Shown in pieces: positions 1 to 9,404 of a DNA stretch of 45,782 nt (position 1 is the first letter of the stretch; the number at the start of each line of letters is the position of its first letter). The DNA comes from Spirogloea muscicola (lineage: Eukaryota; Streptophyta; Zygnematophyceae; Spirogloeales; Spirogloeaceae): assembly GCA_009602725.1 (NCBI GenBank), contig WELB01000110.1, positions 320,202-365,983 of the forward strand. The letters run 5' to 3'. Below the pieces are notes generated by a model. That model saw only the letters and a list, made by a program, of their open reading frames with translations. It was not told the origin of the DNA and searched no databases. The position numbers and the translations under genes are program-made.

Positions 1-203
1 GGCGAGCAGCCTGGCTTCCATGTCGCCGGGTCCCTCGCCCAAGTTTACCGGATGCGCCTGGCCGTCTCTTTGCAGCGGTCCCTAGCTTTTGCGGTCCACT
101 TGCGCGCAGGCCGCGCTCTGGCGGCGGCCTCCGGCTTCCGTCAGGGCGACGTCTTTCCGCCTGCTAGCTACTCAGATTTGCATCTACTGACGAGAGGTTA
201 CTG
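1..203 (+). pseudogene. C-terminal end of a REL-type non-LTR retroelement ORF, cut by the window edge
   Basis: Frame 1 is open from base 1 to a TGA at 201-203 and encodes about 67 residues. It closely matches the last residues of the retroelement ORF at 31782-33062: both contain SLAQVYRMRLAVSLQRS, then HLRAGRALAAASG, then SDL.LLTRGY and stop. The sequence after the stop continues into the same type of 3' untranslated tail and hairpin (241-312). It may belong to a longer element running off the left edge. This part of the ORF lies downstream of the zinc knuckle and nuclease core and has no assigned catalytic role. The call is firm as a homologous copy. Whether the missing part is intact cannot be judged. 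Confidence 0.8.
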
Positions 204-240
204 AGAGTTCGCTTACTGCTGTCTCAGTCCTTAGCACTCC

Positions 241-312
241 GACTCCTTCAGACCTTGTCCATTCTTTTGGGCTGGCTCTCCCAGCCACCAGTTAATCTGG
301 CCGCGCTTGCTT
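241..312 (+). repeat. 3'-tail hairpin repeat (subfamily A), directly after the retroelement ORF
   Basis: Contains GACCTTGTCCATTCTTTTGG, the hairpin GGGCTGG-CTCTC-CCAGCC, then AGTTAATCTGGCCGCGCTTG. It begins about 40 bases after the retroelement stop codon. The same block recurs at about 7826-7890, 22097-22160 and 33279-33340. It is the 3' tail of the adjacent element copy. Confidence 0.75.
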
Positions 313-384
313 CTTTGGGCTTGCTGGCATCACACAGCCATTGCGAAGAAGTGGCTCACTCACAGACTCAAAGCCCCTCTTCCC

Positions 385-560
385 AGGCTAATGGCTTCCG
401 TGGTGGTAGTTTGGCGCCTCAGTATAGCATGTCAGATATGCATGTGCTGACTCGGGGCTATTTAGTGTCCCCCTTAGCCAGCTCATTACCAGGTTAACAG
501 GACATCTGTAAGGCTAGAATTGGCATCCCTTTCAATTTCATGCGCACCGCGCGCCTTCTC
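385..560 (+). repeat. Retroelement relic, subfamily B, with its 3' tail
   Basis: A degraded reading contains NGFRGG.LAPQ...SDM.VLTRGY, matching the C-terminus of the element ORFs. The tail that follows (CCCTTAGCCAGCTCATTACC ... TGTAAGGC ... ATTTCATGCGCACCGCGCGC) is nearly repeated at 1255-1445 and, more diverged, at 33085-33185. Subfamily B therefore has its own 3' tail, without the GGGCTGG hairpin. The copy is a fossil with no intact frame. Confidence 0.7.
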
Positions 561-579
561 CCGGGCTGAACAACCCCTT

Positions 580-1080
580 CTAACCCTTGGGGGGCAGACT
601 GTCCGCAGCCACCTCCCTCTTACTTGGTTGCTCTTCTGGACTTGGTCCTTGCAGGCCTAAAGCTTTCCCGAGAAGCCACTGCTTTGACTGTGGTGTATCA
701 GGCACTTGCTTGGCTGGTACAGCTGCCGTCCATATTTTGTGCAAGGCTGGCGGCCCAGGTTGTTTACCTGCTCCTTGCCCACCTGTTTTGAAATGCACAC
801 CCATCGGTCTCGTTGTTTACAGTATTGATGAAAGCATGGCATACCAGATCTTGTCAGAACCTCAGCCACGGTTTCGATAGCAGCGACAATCTACCAGCGG
901 AATAGTCTACATAACCTTTGTCTAATGACAATGCAGTTAAAAGTGCGGAGATTGCTCCGCAGTCAATGACCATCTTGTCAGTTTGACCCTTGTGCAGCCA
1001 CCTGACCCTCTTCAATATGTTCTCCTCCCAATTTTGCATATTCTCACAGGCAGCTTCTAGAATTGCATCTCATCCCTTTA
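580..1080. other. Spacer with no supported gene
   Basis: Short open frames occur on both strands, but none has a recognisable domain, codon bias or splice structure. I see no recognisable feature here. Confidence 0.5.
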
Positions 1081-1254
1081 TTGACCCTCTTGCAGTCGCT
1101 TTCTCGCTCAGCGGCTACAAGGCGCGAGGACTGGAGTGAAGTTGCGCCTATTGGCAGGTGCTCCATGCAGAGTCACGTCCAGGGGCGGCCTGCAGGGCAG
1201 GGCCGACGCCGGAGGGGCCAGCTGCACGGGCTTCGATTTTCCTTCGACAGAGTG

Positions 1255-1445
1255 CTGGTCGCGCATTTGGCCAGGTTAATGGCTTCCGTGGTGGTGTTCT
1301 GGCTCCTCGGCTTCGATTGTCAGATATGTGTTGCTCCCTCGTGGGTACTAGTGTGTCCCTTAGCCAGCTCATTGCCCTGTTACCAGGAACTTTGTAAGGC
1401 TTGAATTTGGCCTTCCTTTCGTTTTCATGCGCACCGCGCACCGCC
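1255..1445 (+). repeat. Retroelement relic, subfamily B, second copy
   Basis: Aligns by eye over its whole length with 385-560: CCAGGTTAATGGCTTCCGTG, then the SDM-like stretch, then CCCTTAGCCAGCTCATTGCC, TTTGTAAGGC and CATGCGCACCGCGCACC. Small indels break the frame, so this is a fossil copy. Confidence 0.7.
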
Positions 1446-1639
1446 TTTCGGCTGCTTCCTCCAATAGAAGAAAGAAGACGCGCGGAGCGCATTCAGAAGA
1501 ACAAAGGATGGAAGGCCAAGCAGAGCCAGCAAGATATTCAGCGAAGAGCCAAAAGCTGCAGCCGGCTGAGGTGGGGCCCCGTCATTCTTGCGACGACGAG
1601 GTTTGGCCTGGGCGAGCTCTAGTTGGTAGCAGAAAGGGC

Positions 1640-1800
1640 TTCGTATCTGCCATCTAGTATTCAGGCATCGATTAGCGATCTTTCTGTATTGACCCGTGTT
1701 TACTGAGCGGGTCGATCTGCTATAGGTCAAGTGATGTACTTGCCTTTGTACTTGGCCATTTGGCCTTCGTTTGTTTCAAATACACGTAAATTCCTAGCAG
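1640..1800 (+). repeat. Retroelement relic, subfamily C, with its 3' tail
   Basis: Reads ASISDLSVLTRVY and TGA at 1704-1706, followed by GAGCGGGTC and a tail with GCCTTTGTACTTGGCC. The same order (SDLYMLTRAY, stop, GCGGGTC, GTGATGTACT, GCCTTTGTACTTGGCC) is seen at 23640-23800. A third copy of the coding end is on the minus strand at 27651-27735. The tail differs from subfamilies A and B. Confidence 0.7.
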
Positions 1801-1918
1801 AGCCGGGGTTTAGCGGGCTCCAGGTGGGCGGTGTTTCCGAGTGCGGGGTTCAAGGGCCTCTTGCGACAGCGTACCCTCCATCGCCTCCGGGTTTCCCCCC
1901 AGCGCCGCGGCAGCGGCC

Positions 1919-4719
1919 ATGGCGGGCGGCGCGAGCGGGCTGACCTTCAAGCTGCACCCGCTGGTGCTCCTCAACATCTCCGACCACTTCAGTCGGACGC
2001 GCGCGCAGGCCGGCGACGCCGGCGGCGCGTCCTCGTCGTCGTCCTCCGCCGCCGCCGGCGCGCCGCCGCGCGTCCTGGGCTGCGTGCTGGGCGCCCAGTC
2101 CGGGCGGCACGTCGAGATCTTCAACTCGTTCGAGCTCAAGCACGAGCGCGACGCCGCCAGCGGCGCCGTCGTGCTCGCCCTCGACTTCCTCGAGACCAAG
2201 ATCGAGCAGTGTGCGTCGTACCCACTGAGCCGCTCTCGCTACCGAGCCTCAAGGGGCCCGACCATGGCGTCTGTCGACGCCCGATCAGCACTCCGCTGCC
2301 TGGAGCCAGCGTCGCCTTTTCTGGGATCGTCAAGGTGGACCGGAGCCCACGTCCCACTGACGAGCGCGAGGTGTGCGAGCTTGCAGACAAGAAGGTGTTT
2401 CCCAAGTACGACGTGCTGGGCTGGTACTCCACCGGCACCAGCGTCGAGGATGCTGACATGCAGGTCCACCGCGCGGTGAGGCTTGCAGCCGCCCCACGCC
2501 AGTCAGTGTCTGTGCTGCACCCTCTCTTGGCCACTGGATACTCGTCTATGAGCTTGAGCTTCTTGGCTTTAGATTCAGCCACGTATTCTCAAAGCCTTAG
2601 CAGCAGTCTTGCCCTTAAAGCTGCCCCTTGTCCATCATCGCCCCTTGTCCAAGATAGCTCGCGAGAAAGTAGGATTTCGCATTCTCGAGCAGACCACAGT
2701 GGCAGCAGACCACTCAGATGGGATTGATTGGCCTGCCAGACTTCGACGGGCTTACAGTGGCTGCTGGTCGCGCACAGCTGATGGACATCAACGAGAGCCC
2801 CATCTACGTGCTCCTTAACCCTGCCATCACCCACGGCCAAAAGGACTTGCCGATCAGCATCTACGAGAGCGGTACAGACCTGCCCCTCAGCCTGTTGTAA
2901 TACCTGTCTGATTGGGTCGAGTCTTGGTCAGCCTCTCTGTTTCCTTGAGGATGTCCATGGACCCGGGGGCCCATTTTACAAGGCTTATGGTCAGGCCTCT
3001 GAAGGGGGGCTTCACTAGTGGTGTTGTCTGCTTCGGCAGTCCTGCAGGATAAAGTGCGGGATACAATGAAAACTTCAATCTAGGGATAAATTGCTTTACA
3101 CTGTGCACCTTCTTACTGAGGGGATGTGACTGCCAGCTGCATCCGCTGCTGAGCGTCCCCTTCCCAGCGCCGGGCAGCCATACTTTGCCGCCCTGCAACA
3201 ATCTTACACAGGGGATATATTGAAGTCCTTAGAAGTTTGATATCTCAATTGCCACTGCCTCATGGCGTTGGGGCACTCCGAGAGGAACATGATAAGTGCA
3301 TGATGTGCACGAGTCCGCTGCTACCATCTCTTGCTCAACACTACCTTACCTCACTTGTTGAGCTCTTCTGAGTCCAGTGGTCTGTTGCCTTGTCTGCAAG
3401 TGCAGAGCTTCACGTTATTGAAGGCGTACCTTCCCTGATATTTGTGAAGTCCAGCTACACTATAGAGGTATATCCTTGAAAATGTATATTGATTGTTATG
3501 CTACATTTAGGTCGTCCATGTTGAGTACCTGCGACCTGCTATGATTTTCACACTTTTCCGCTGATCATATGTAGCCTGGAGCAGCCCACCAAGATTGTGG
3601 AGCCGGACAAGCTTGCATGTGGCCAGTGATGACTTTGGTTGCTGGTTGATTTGCTTAAGCAGACTGTGGAGGCTGAGAGAATATCTGTTGATCATGTGGC
3701 CCACATCAAGCCCTCTGACGGGAGTTCAGCAGCCACTCAGCGTATGAATCGAAATACGACCCTGCGATGCGCCAACCCATCTTGCACCTAAGAGTCTCGT
3801 CAGACTACTCATTACTCGGTCAGTAAGTGCTTTGGCGCTCCAACAACACAGTTTCAAATCAAACCTTGAGTGCCTAACACTTTTGTGAACGTGGCTTTGC
3901 CAGTTGCTGCCCACCTCACCGGCATGCACAGCGCCATCAAAATGCTTAGCAGCCGCATACGAGTGCTGCACACCTTTCTTAGCTCAGTGCAGAAAGGTAA
4001 ACACGAATGTGCAAGTCTTGTGATGGCATTGATGTGAATTAGCACGACCATGGTGTGTCCAGTGCACATACCTTTTAAGAGGTCACCGAAGTGCATACAT
4101 CTGCAGGGGACGTGCCCCACCAGCGGTCATTGCTGAGGCAGATTGCCAGCCTGGTCCAGAAGCTACCTGCTATCGACTCTTCACAGTTCCAAGACGACTT
4201 CCTTACGGTATGAATAGCAAGCATCAGCTTGTAGATCTTAGAAAGCCATCAAGCTGGTGCATGTCATGCAGCACATTGTGACTCGAATATGTTGCTTATG
4301 TACTGGATCACTTGATCTTCTGTCTGGCCTTATTCCAGTATGCATGCACTTCTTGTTGATTGCAGGAGTACAATGACACATTGCTGATGACATACTTGGC
4401 TAGCATGACCAAAACCACAAGGTAGGCCACTGTCTTCATCACAACACAGACACGGGCATCTCAACTCAATGTCATCGTTTCTCGATAGCAAACCCTGCAA
4501 AGGCATTGACATTGCTCAATCTGCAATGCTTGATCAAGTTTTTGACCACATGCAGTAGCTAGGTTCCCCGTTGATTGAAGGTTTGTAGACCAGTCATCAA
4601 TCTCAGTGCTGACTAATACATGGGATGTGGACTGCAGTGTTATGAATGAGATGGTGGACAAATTCAGCCTTGCTTATGACAAGCAAGGCAGGAGAGGAAG
4701 CAGAACTGCTTTTGCTTGA
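1919..4719 (+). CDS. CSN6: COP9 signalosome complex subunit 6 (inactive MPN-domain protein)
   Basis: Subunit of the COP9 signalosome, which removes NEDD8/RUB from cullins. CSN6 is the MPN- partner of the catalytic CSN5. Exon 1 (1919-2210) reads SGLTFKLHPLVLLNISDHFS and then RVLGCVLGAQSGRHVEIFNS. Exon 2 (2387-2475) continues YKKVFPKYDVLGWYSTG. Exon 3 (2778-2871) carries DINESPIYVLLNP. Later exons are 3663-3741 (TVEAERISVDHVAHIKPSDG), 3904-3996, 4107-4207, 4366-4421 and 4638-4719, ending at TGA. Phases match at every junction listed except one: the short exon between 2871 and 3663 is unresolved (candidate near 3511-3565). The HxH...D metal motif of active MPN+ proteins is absent at the GWYSTG position, as expected for CSN6. 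The start is the first ATG of the conserved frame. Confidence 0.92.
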
Positions 4720-5340
4720 TCATGCTAGTGATCCTGATATACTGTCCTGGGACACGCGAAGAGCCCTGGTTTCAGTGAGCATCTACAAAGTCCATCTTAT
4801 AGCAGAGGACTGTCCTAGTCAGACTCTAAATCCAGAACTGTATGTCAACACTAGGACTGGCATATCTTGGCTTCAGAGTCAGCCCTCGTATCATTGCCGC
4901 AGAACTACTACGTCTTCCCCCCAAAGTAGTCAAGTGGTTCTTAACTGCACGTCAGCCGAAATCACAGATCTACCGGTTGTGGTCACTTGTAAAAGGTCCA
5001 CTCTAATATATTCTGCATGGCCGGTCATTGCATATCAGCATGCAAAGACAATGACATTTCCGGCCTGGCTGAGTGGTACAGAGCTCAAGCAAGGCCATAA
5101 ATGTACAAAGCTACAAGGCAGCAACCAAGTACAAGCTACTAATTTTTCTGCTATGCTGTTGCTCTTGCACCAATGGTATAAGTCTGTCTGCCAATGATTG
5201 ACAACACTTTCCCTGCGTTGATCTTCTAGAGCAGTTCCTCTTCTTCGACTTGGGTGTTTTGGCATTGTGCAGTCATCAATCTTCACGCCACAACTTAGCT
5301 TGAACGAGTGGCTCAGTCGTATGACAACCTAAAGGACTGC
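4720..5340. other. Spacer after CSN6, no supported gene
   Basis: AT-richer sequence. An open frame at 4646-5197 overlaps the last CSN6 exon in another frame and shows no domain. I treat it as 3' UTR plus spacer. Confidence 0.5.
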
Positions 5341-5347
5341 TACAGTC

Positions 5348-5594
5348 CGAAAGCCCTGCTAGTATGCTACTCATGTCTACAAGAAGAGACTGGGTGTGGT
5401 CAGCAACACTCTCAAGGCTCAACAGATGTTCACTCCTTTTGAGGTCGTGGCGCTGTGTTCATGTCCAGCTTCTGCAGCAAGTCAAGTTTTGCAAGATAGA
5501 TTACTTGCCCTTGGCCAGTCTGACACCGACAGGGTGTAACAGATGCTTGGGATCAAGAGATCTTACTACCTTGTTCCACATAATCCCCGTCTAG
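5348..5594 (+). other. Possible exon with weak Rpb4/HRDC-like signature
   Basis: One frame, broken by an in-frame TAA near 5539, reads VVSNTLKAQQMFTPFEVVAL and then CSCPASAASQVL. This loosely resembles the helical tail of Rpb4/CRCP-type RNA polymerase subunits (a FT.FE...L motif followed by CP..A). A possible 3' splice site (CTACAG) precedes it at about 5347. I found no convincing partner exons upstream. It could be a terminal exon of an unassembled gene, a pseudogene fragment or chance. No function is assigned. Confidence 0.2.
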
Positions 5595-5676
5595 ACTATC
5601 TGTCACGAAATCCAAATTGCATGCTCTAGACATGGACAATCACGTCAACCTTGAGGCCTTGAAGAACGATCATCAC

Positions 5677-6915
5677 CTGTTCGGTATGGGGCAGGAATTT
5701 CCCGTTGAACGAGATGAGGCACCTGTCCTCACCGTGCTTGCCTTTGATCTTGTCCATGGTACAGAAGAAGTCAATAGCAGACATGCTGTTCACATGCAAG
5801 AGGCATTGTAGAAGTATATCACTCCCCAACTTGTGGCAGCCGGCACTTTACACAATCCGGCTTACTTCATTTCACTTCCGAAGCTTGTACAACGAAGAGC
5901 CTCCAGAAAACATGCCGGCCATACTATTTCCTCACTGGTTCCATGCATGCACACTTATTGAGCAAGAATCAGCTGCGGCAGGCTGATATCCTAAGCAGAT
6001 TCTGATGAACACTATGTAGTCATCTCTACATTCAAGAAGAAATCAGGCGATCACATGCACACTGAAGGCTGAGCAAGGGCAGTTGTTGTCTGGGCATACA
6101 TGCCATCTCCAAATTTCTCTTGAAGGAGTACAGTGAACGTCCTTCCATAGTGCATCACAGCCTCATGAATTCTGGCACCAAAATACAGTATGAGCAACTT
6201 TAGCAAGCGCTGGGATCATGTCTAGTATGAAGAAGGAAGTCATATCTCTCACGAACTTGTCAAGCAAGCACAGTACTGACAGGCAAGCTGGCCATCAATT
6301 CAACACTGGGGAAGACGGGCTGTATGTTCTGATCCAAGACCAGTGATTTGAATGTACAAGGGAACTGTCACTGCAGCTGCCAGCAGCCTCCACCTGTAAA
6401 CATTCGGCTCCTGCAGTATATCCTCGTCATACGACCGGAATGGAGGCTCCTGCATCTTCCAGAGCACCTCATTGTCGAGGTCTGGAACAGCCTTCTTCAG
6501 CAGAGGTGCAGTGTCCTTCTTGAGCTGAGCCTGTACAGAACCTTAAATGTCAACGCAAGACCCGCTTAGTGCGGACAAGCTTGATCTTTGTCAAGAAAGC
6601 TCCGGCTTCTCCTGCGAAAGCGCATGCCACGCTGAGAATTCCAAGGAATGGAGGTAGAAGAATGTCATAACACCAGAAGGGCAGGGAACTTAAAATGAAG
6701 AATTAGGAGGGACGAATGCGGCACAAGAATTGATTGCATCACAGTCCTGAGATACGACGGGCACGCACCTGCCGGAAGAAAAGCTGCACGGTGTAGCAGT
6801 TGGTGAGCCCCACCTCCTGAGAGATCTCCTCAAACGTCTTGCCACTCCTCTTCTTGGCCTCCAGCAGCTTGGCCACCACCTCGGCCTTCCTCTCAGTGTA
6901 GTAGTCGTCGGCCAT
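5677..6915 (-). CDS. CYN: Cyanate hydratase (cyanase), four exons
   Basis: Converts cyanate and bicarbonate to ammonia and CO2. Exon 1 (6915-6769) reads [20 protein letters not shown] and [19 protein letters not shown], the helical N-terminal domain. Exon 2 (6530-6394) continues [19 protein letters not shown] and ILQEPNVYR. Exon 3 (6171-6100) gives [12 protein letters not shown] and EKFGDG. Exon 4 (5785-5677) gives [20 protein letters not shown] and [11 protein letters not shown]. All junctions are GT-AG and keep phase; the Arg codon of VYR and the Ile codon of DGIMSA are split by introns. The catalytic Arg, Glu and Ser of the family are present (VYR, IHE, MSA). The total of about 155 residues fits plant and algal cyanases. 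After HTEQ the frame either splices (CAG|GTGATG) to a tiny last exon near 5600 or reads on to a stop at 5626. The start at 6915 is preferred; an in-frame ATG at 6927 would add four residues. Confidence 0.93.
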
Positions 6916-7210
6916 GGCCCCGAGCAATGCTGTACGGCGTCTCGGAGGCGAAGAGTGGTGAGGGTGCCTCAGCAGCCGTCCTTTGGCGCTCGTTGAGTGG
7001 AGTTGCCAACTTGCATGTGGCGCTCGCTGGCTGGCGACTCCGCAAGCCGGTCGCGAACGCGGCTCGCGCAGCCGCTTGCCGCGCAGCTGCGCCGCGCTGG
7101 AAACGGGGCGCGGCAGGCAGCAGCTGGGCGCGGGCTCCGGCTCTGAGCTCGGCGGAGGTCGCAGCTCGGGTGCAGTGCGCTGCGAATACAGCGAAGCTGT
7201 CTAAACGGAA
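6916..7210. promoter_or_regulatory. GC-rich region upstream of cyanase
   Basis: CpG-rich sequence immediately 5' of the cyanase start, typical of first-exon and promoter surroundings elsewhere in this window. Overlapping open frames on both strands look like products of composition. No specific regulatory site was identified. Confidence 0.3.
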
Positions 7211-7229
7211 GAAATACGCCCATCTGATA

Positions 7230-8110
7230 ATGGTCCCCCACTTCTTTTGCCAGATGGTGTATTGGCTTAAGTTGGGCCTCTCTTAATCCGTGCGCACCGC
7301 GCGGGCCTTCGCCTCCTGGGCTTTGTCGTAGCTCCGTGCTTTGCGCTTCCCGGCCCCACCGGACCTGGGTTTTGGTCCTCTCTTCTCAGCCAAGGGCTTC
7401 GCTTTGTATGGCCCATTCTTAGGCTGTTATGCATTTCAAATGACTTGGGTTGGCTTTCCCTTTCATCTCATGCGCACCTCTTCATGCTGGGTCGAGGGTC
7501 GTCTTGATTATTGGGGGGCTGGGCCGTCCATTCTTTTTGGGCTGAGCTTTGCCAGCCCCTCTCTATGGGCGAAGTCGAGCACTTTCTGTCTGGAGGCGAG
7601 ACGATCATGACGGTGTGGCTGAGCCGCCGTGGTCGTGCCGGGCGCTGTCCTGTTGAGCCTGCCGCCACGCGGCGCGCCAGGCGGGCCCGCCCATGCACGC
7701 TCTGTCATGTTGCCAACTCATCAAGCAGCGGCGCCCGATCGCCCGCCCTGTATGCGCTGGAGCTGCCCGCCTGTGACCATGTCTGCAGGTCTTGAAGTGA
7801 TGAATGTATCATCAGCTTTTACCGTGTCCATTCCTTTGGGCTGGCCTCTCCCAGCCACCACTTAATCTGGCCGCGCTTGCTTTTACGAAGAAGATCCACA
7901 GCGCGCTTCAAAGTGGAAGTGAGCCGGACCGAGTCACCACACTGCTCATACAAGAAGCAAAAGACGTGCCAAGAAAGGGACTGAAGAGGCGGAGGTGGCC
8001 CCTTCAGACCTTGTCCTTGGGACCTCAATGGGGCTGGCTTTCCACAGCCATCGCGCCTCTCTCTCTAGGCAGATGGGATAGAGGCTCTTCAGGCAGTGGC
8101 TGTTGAAGGC
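7230..8110. repeat. Cluster of dispersed tail repeats
   Basis: Holds fragments of tail B (GTGCGCACCGCGCGGGCC near 7290; CATCTCATGCGCACCTC near 7465). It also holds several hairpin-tail copies: 7528-7580 (ATTCTTTTTGGGCTGAGC ... GCCAGCCCCTCTCTATGGGC), 7826-7890 (the GTTAATCTGGCC-type block) and 8007-8075 (GGGGCTGGCTTTCCACAGCC). No coding region is supported. Confidence 0.6.
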
Positions 8111-8239
8111 CAGCCCAAACAGGTGACACAGGGTCCGAGGCGGTATAGCCCAACACCAAAGTCCAATCGTCTGCTAGATAGTAGCGCTCAGTAACCCTAG
8201 GCAACACCTGCATGTTTATTAGTGAGATTTAGAGAACCC

Positions 8240-9390
8240 TTACAGAAAGAGGCGATGGCTGTGCAAGGCCAGCCCAACAAAATTGGACAAAATTAAGGAA
8301 AAGGCCCAGAAGGAAATCACAAACGACTTGGCACTTCAGGTTATGTGGGATGGCACCTCAGTAAACCCTAGTCAACAGCCGACACAGGGGAGCAGTCAAA
8401 ATCCTGAAGTGGCAGCAAGGCACGTGCAACACGCAGATGCAAAGGGAGCCTTGCCTCAGACAGAGGACTAGTCAAGGCGTTGCCGTCGACGGGTCTACAC
8501 GTCAGGTGAGAGAAGAGAAGCCGTGTCGCTCGAGTTGCTCAATCTACTCGAGAGGTAGCGTCGCTCCCCGCCGACGCAGACTCGACCAGTACTTGGCATC
8601 ACTCCGACCGCCCTTGCATGTCACGTGCACCGCCTTCCCCGGGGCCTCCCTTGGTCGAAGCGATGATGGCCGCCTCGGCCGCGGCGCCAGGGAGCACCGG
8701 GGGGGCTCGAGCACGACGCCGCCCGGGGCCTCCTCGGGCGTCGCGGAAACGGTGCTCGCGGCCGTGGAGCCACGGACGAGCGGATCGCAGCGGGACGACC
8801 TTGCGGCCTGTGATCCAATGGGGCTGCTGAAATAAAAAGCGGCTGTAAAGAGCGGCTGCAAGAGCCGGCCGACGGGGAGCCACGCTTGAGAGCTGCAGGC
8901 CGACGGCCGGGTGCAGCATGTTGAGCGAGGCCTTCCCGTCTGCTCCACCGACCCGGTCCCGTCTCAACTGCTCTCTCCCATGTCTGACGGCGGCTTCCAT
9001 TCGCGCCAGCTGACTGCACTGCGCCTCTACTGATCCGCCAAGCCGGCTGCAGGAGGTCTGCCGGCTCCGGGCCAGGACCGAGGCGCAGAGGGTTCCCCGC
9101 CCCTCCCCCCTCTCCCGCGAGCCCCCGCTTGGTGCGCCACCCCCCGCATCTTGGAGGACGTGCCGTCGCGGTCGAGAGCCAATCTTGCGGCGTTCCAGTT
9201 GAGACCACCTTCTCCACTTGCAGGTCAAGACGCTCTCCAAGCCGGCAGCAGCCTGCGTCGTGCAGGCAACTCTTGCCAGAGTACACAGCAAAGCGGACCT
9301 GTCAGAGTCAAGCGGTGAACCGCCTACAGATAAGGATCCGACAGTGCGCGGCCTGTGTGTCCAAGTGATGCTGGGAGCCCCCGGCACTTA
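8240..9390. other. GC-rich spacer upstream of the COBRA-like gene, no recognised gene
   Basis: A hairpin fragment lies near 8257-8300 on the minus orientation (GATGGCTGTGCAAGGCCAGC). From about 8544 to 9387 the minus strand has a 262-codon open frame rich in Arg, Ala and Gly, and two other frames are also open. This pattern follows from GC composition. One stretch (NMLHPAVGLQLSSVAP) looks protein-like, so a first exon of a divergent gene cannot be excluded. Confidence 0.35.
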
Positions 9391-9404
9391 AAGTGTGCAA
9401 CAAC

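Noticed and set aside
8599-9387. 262-codon minus-strand ORF
   Set aside because: Three overlapping frames are open in this GC-rich stretch; no domain, no splice partners.
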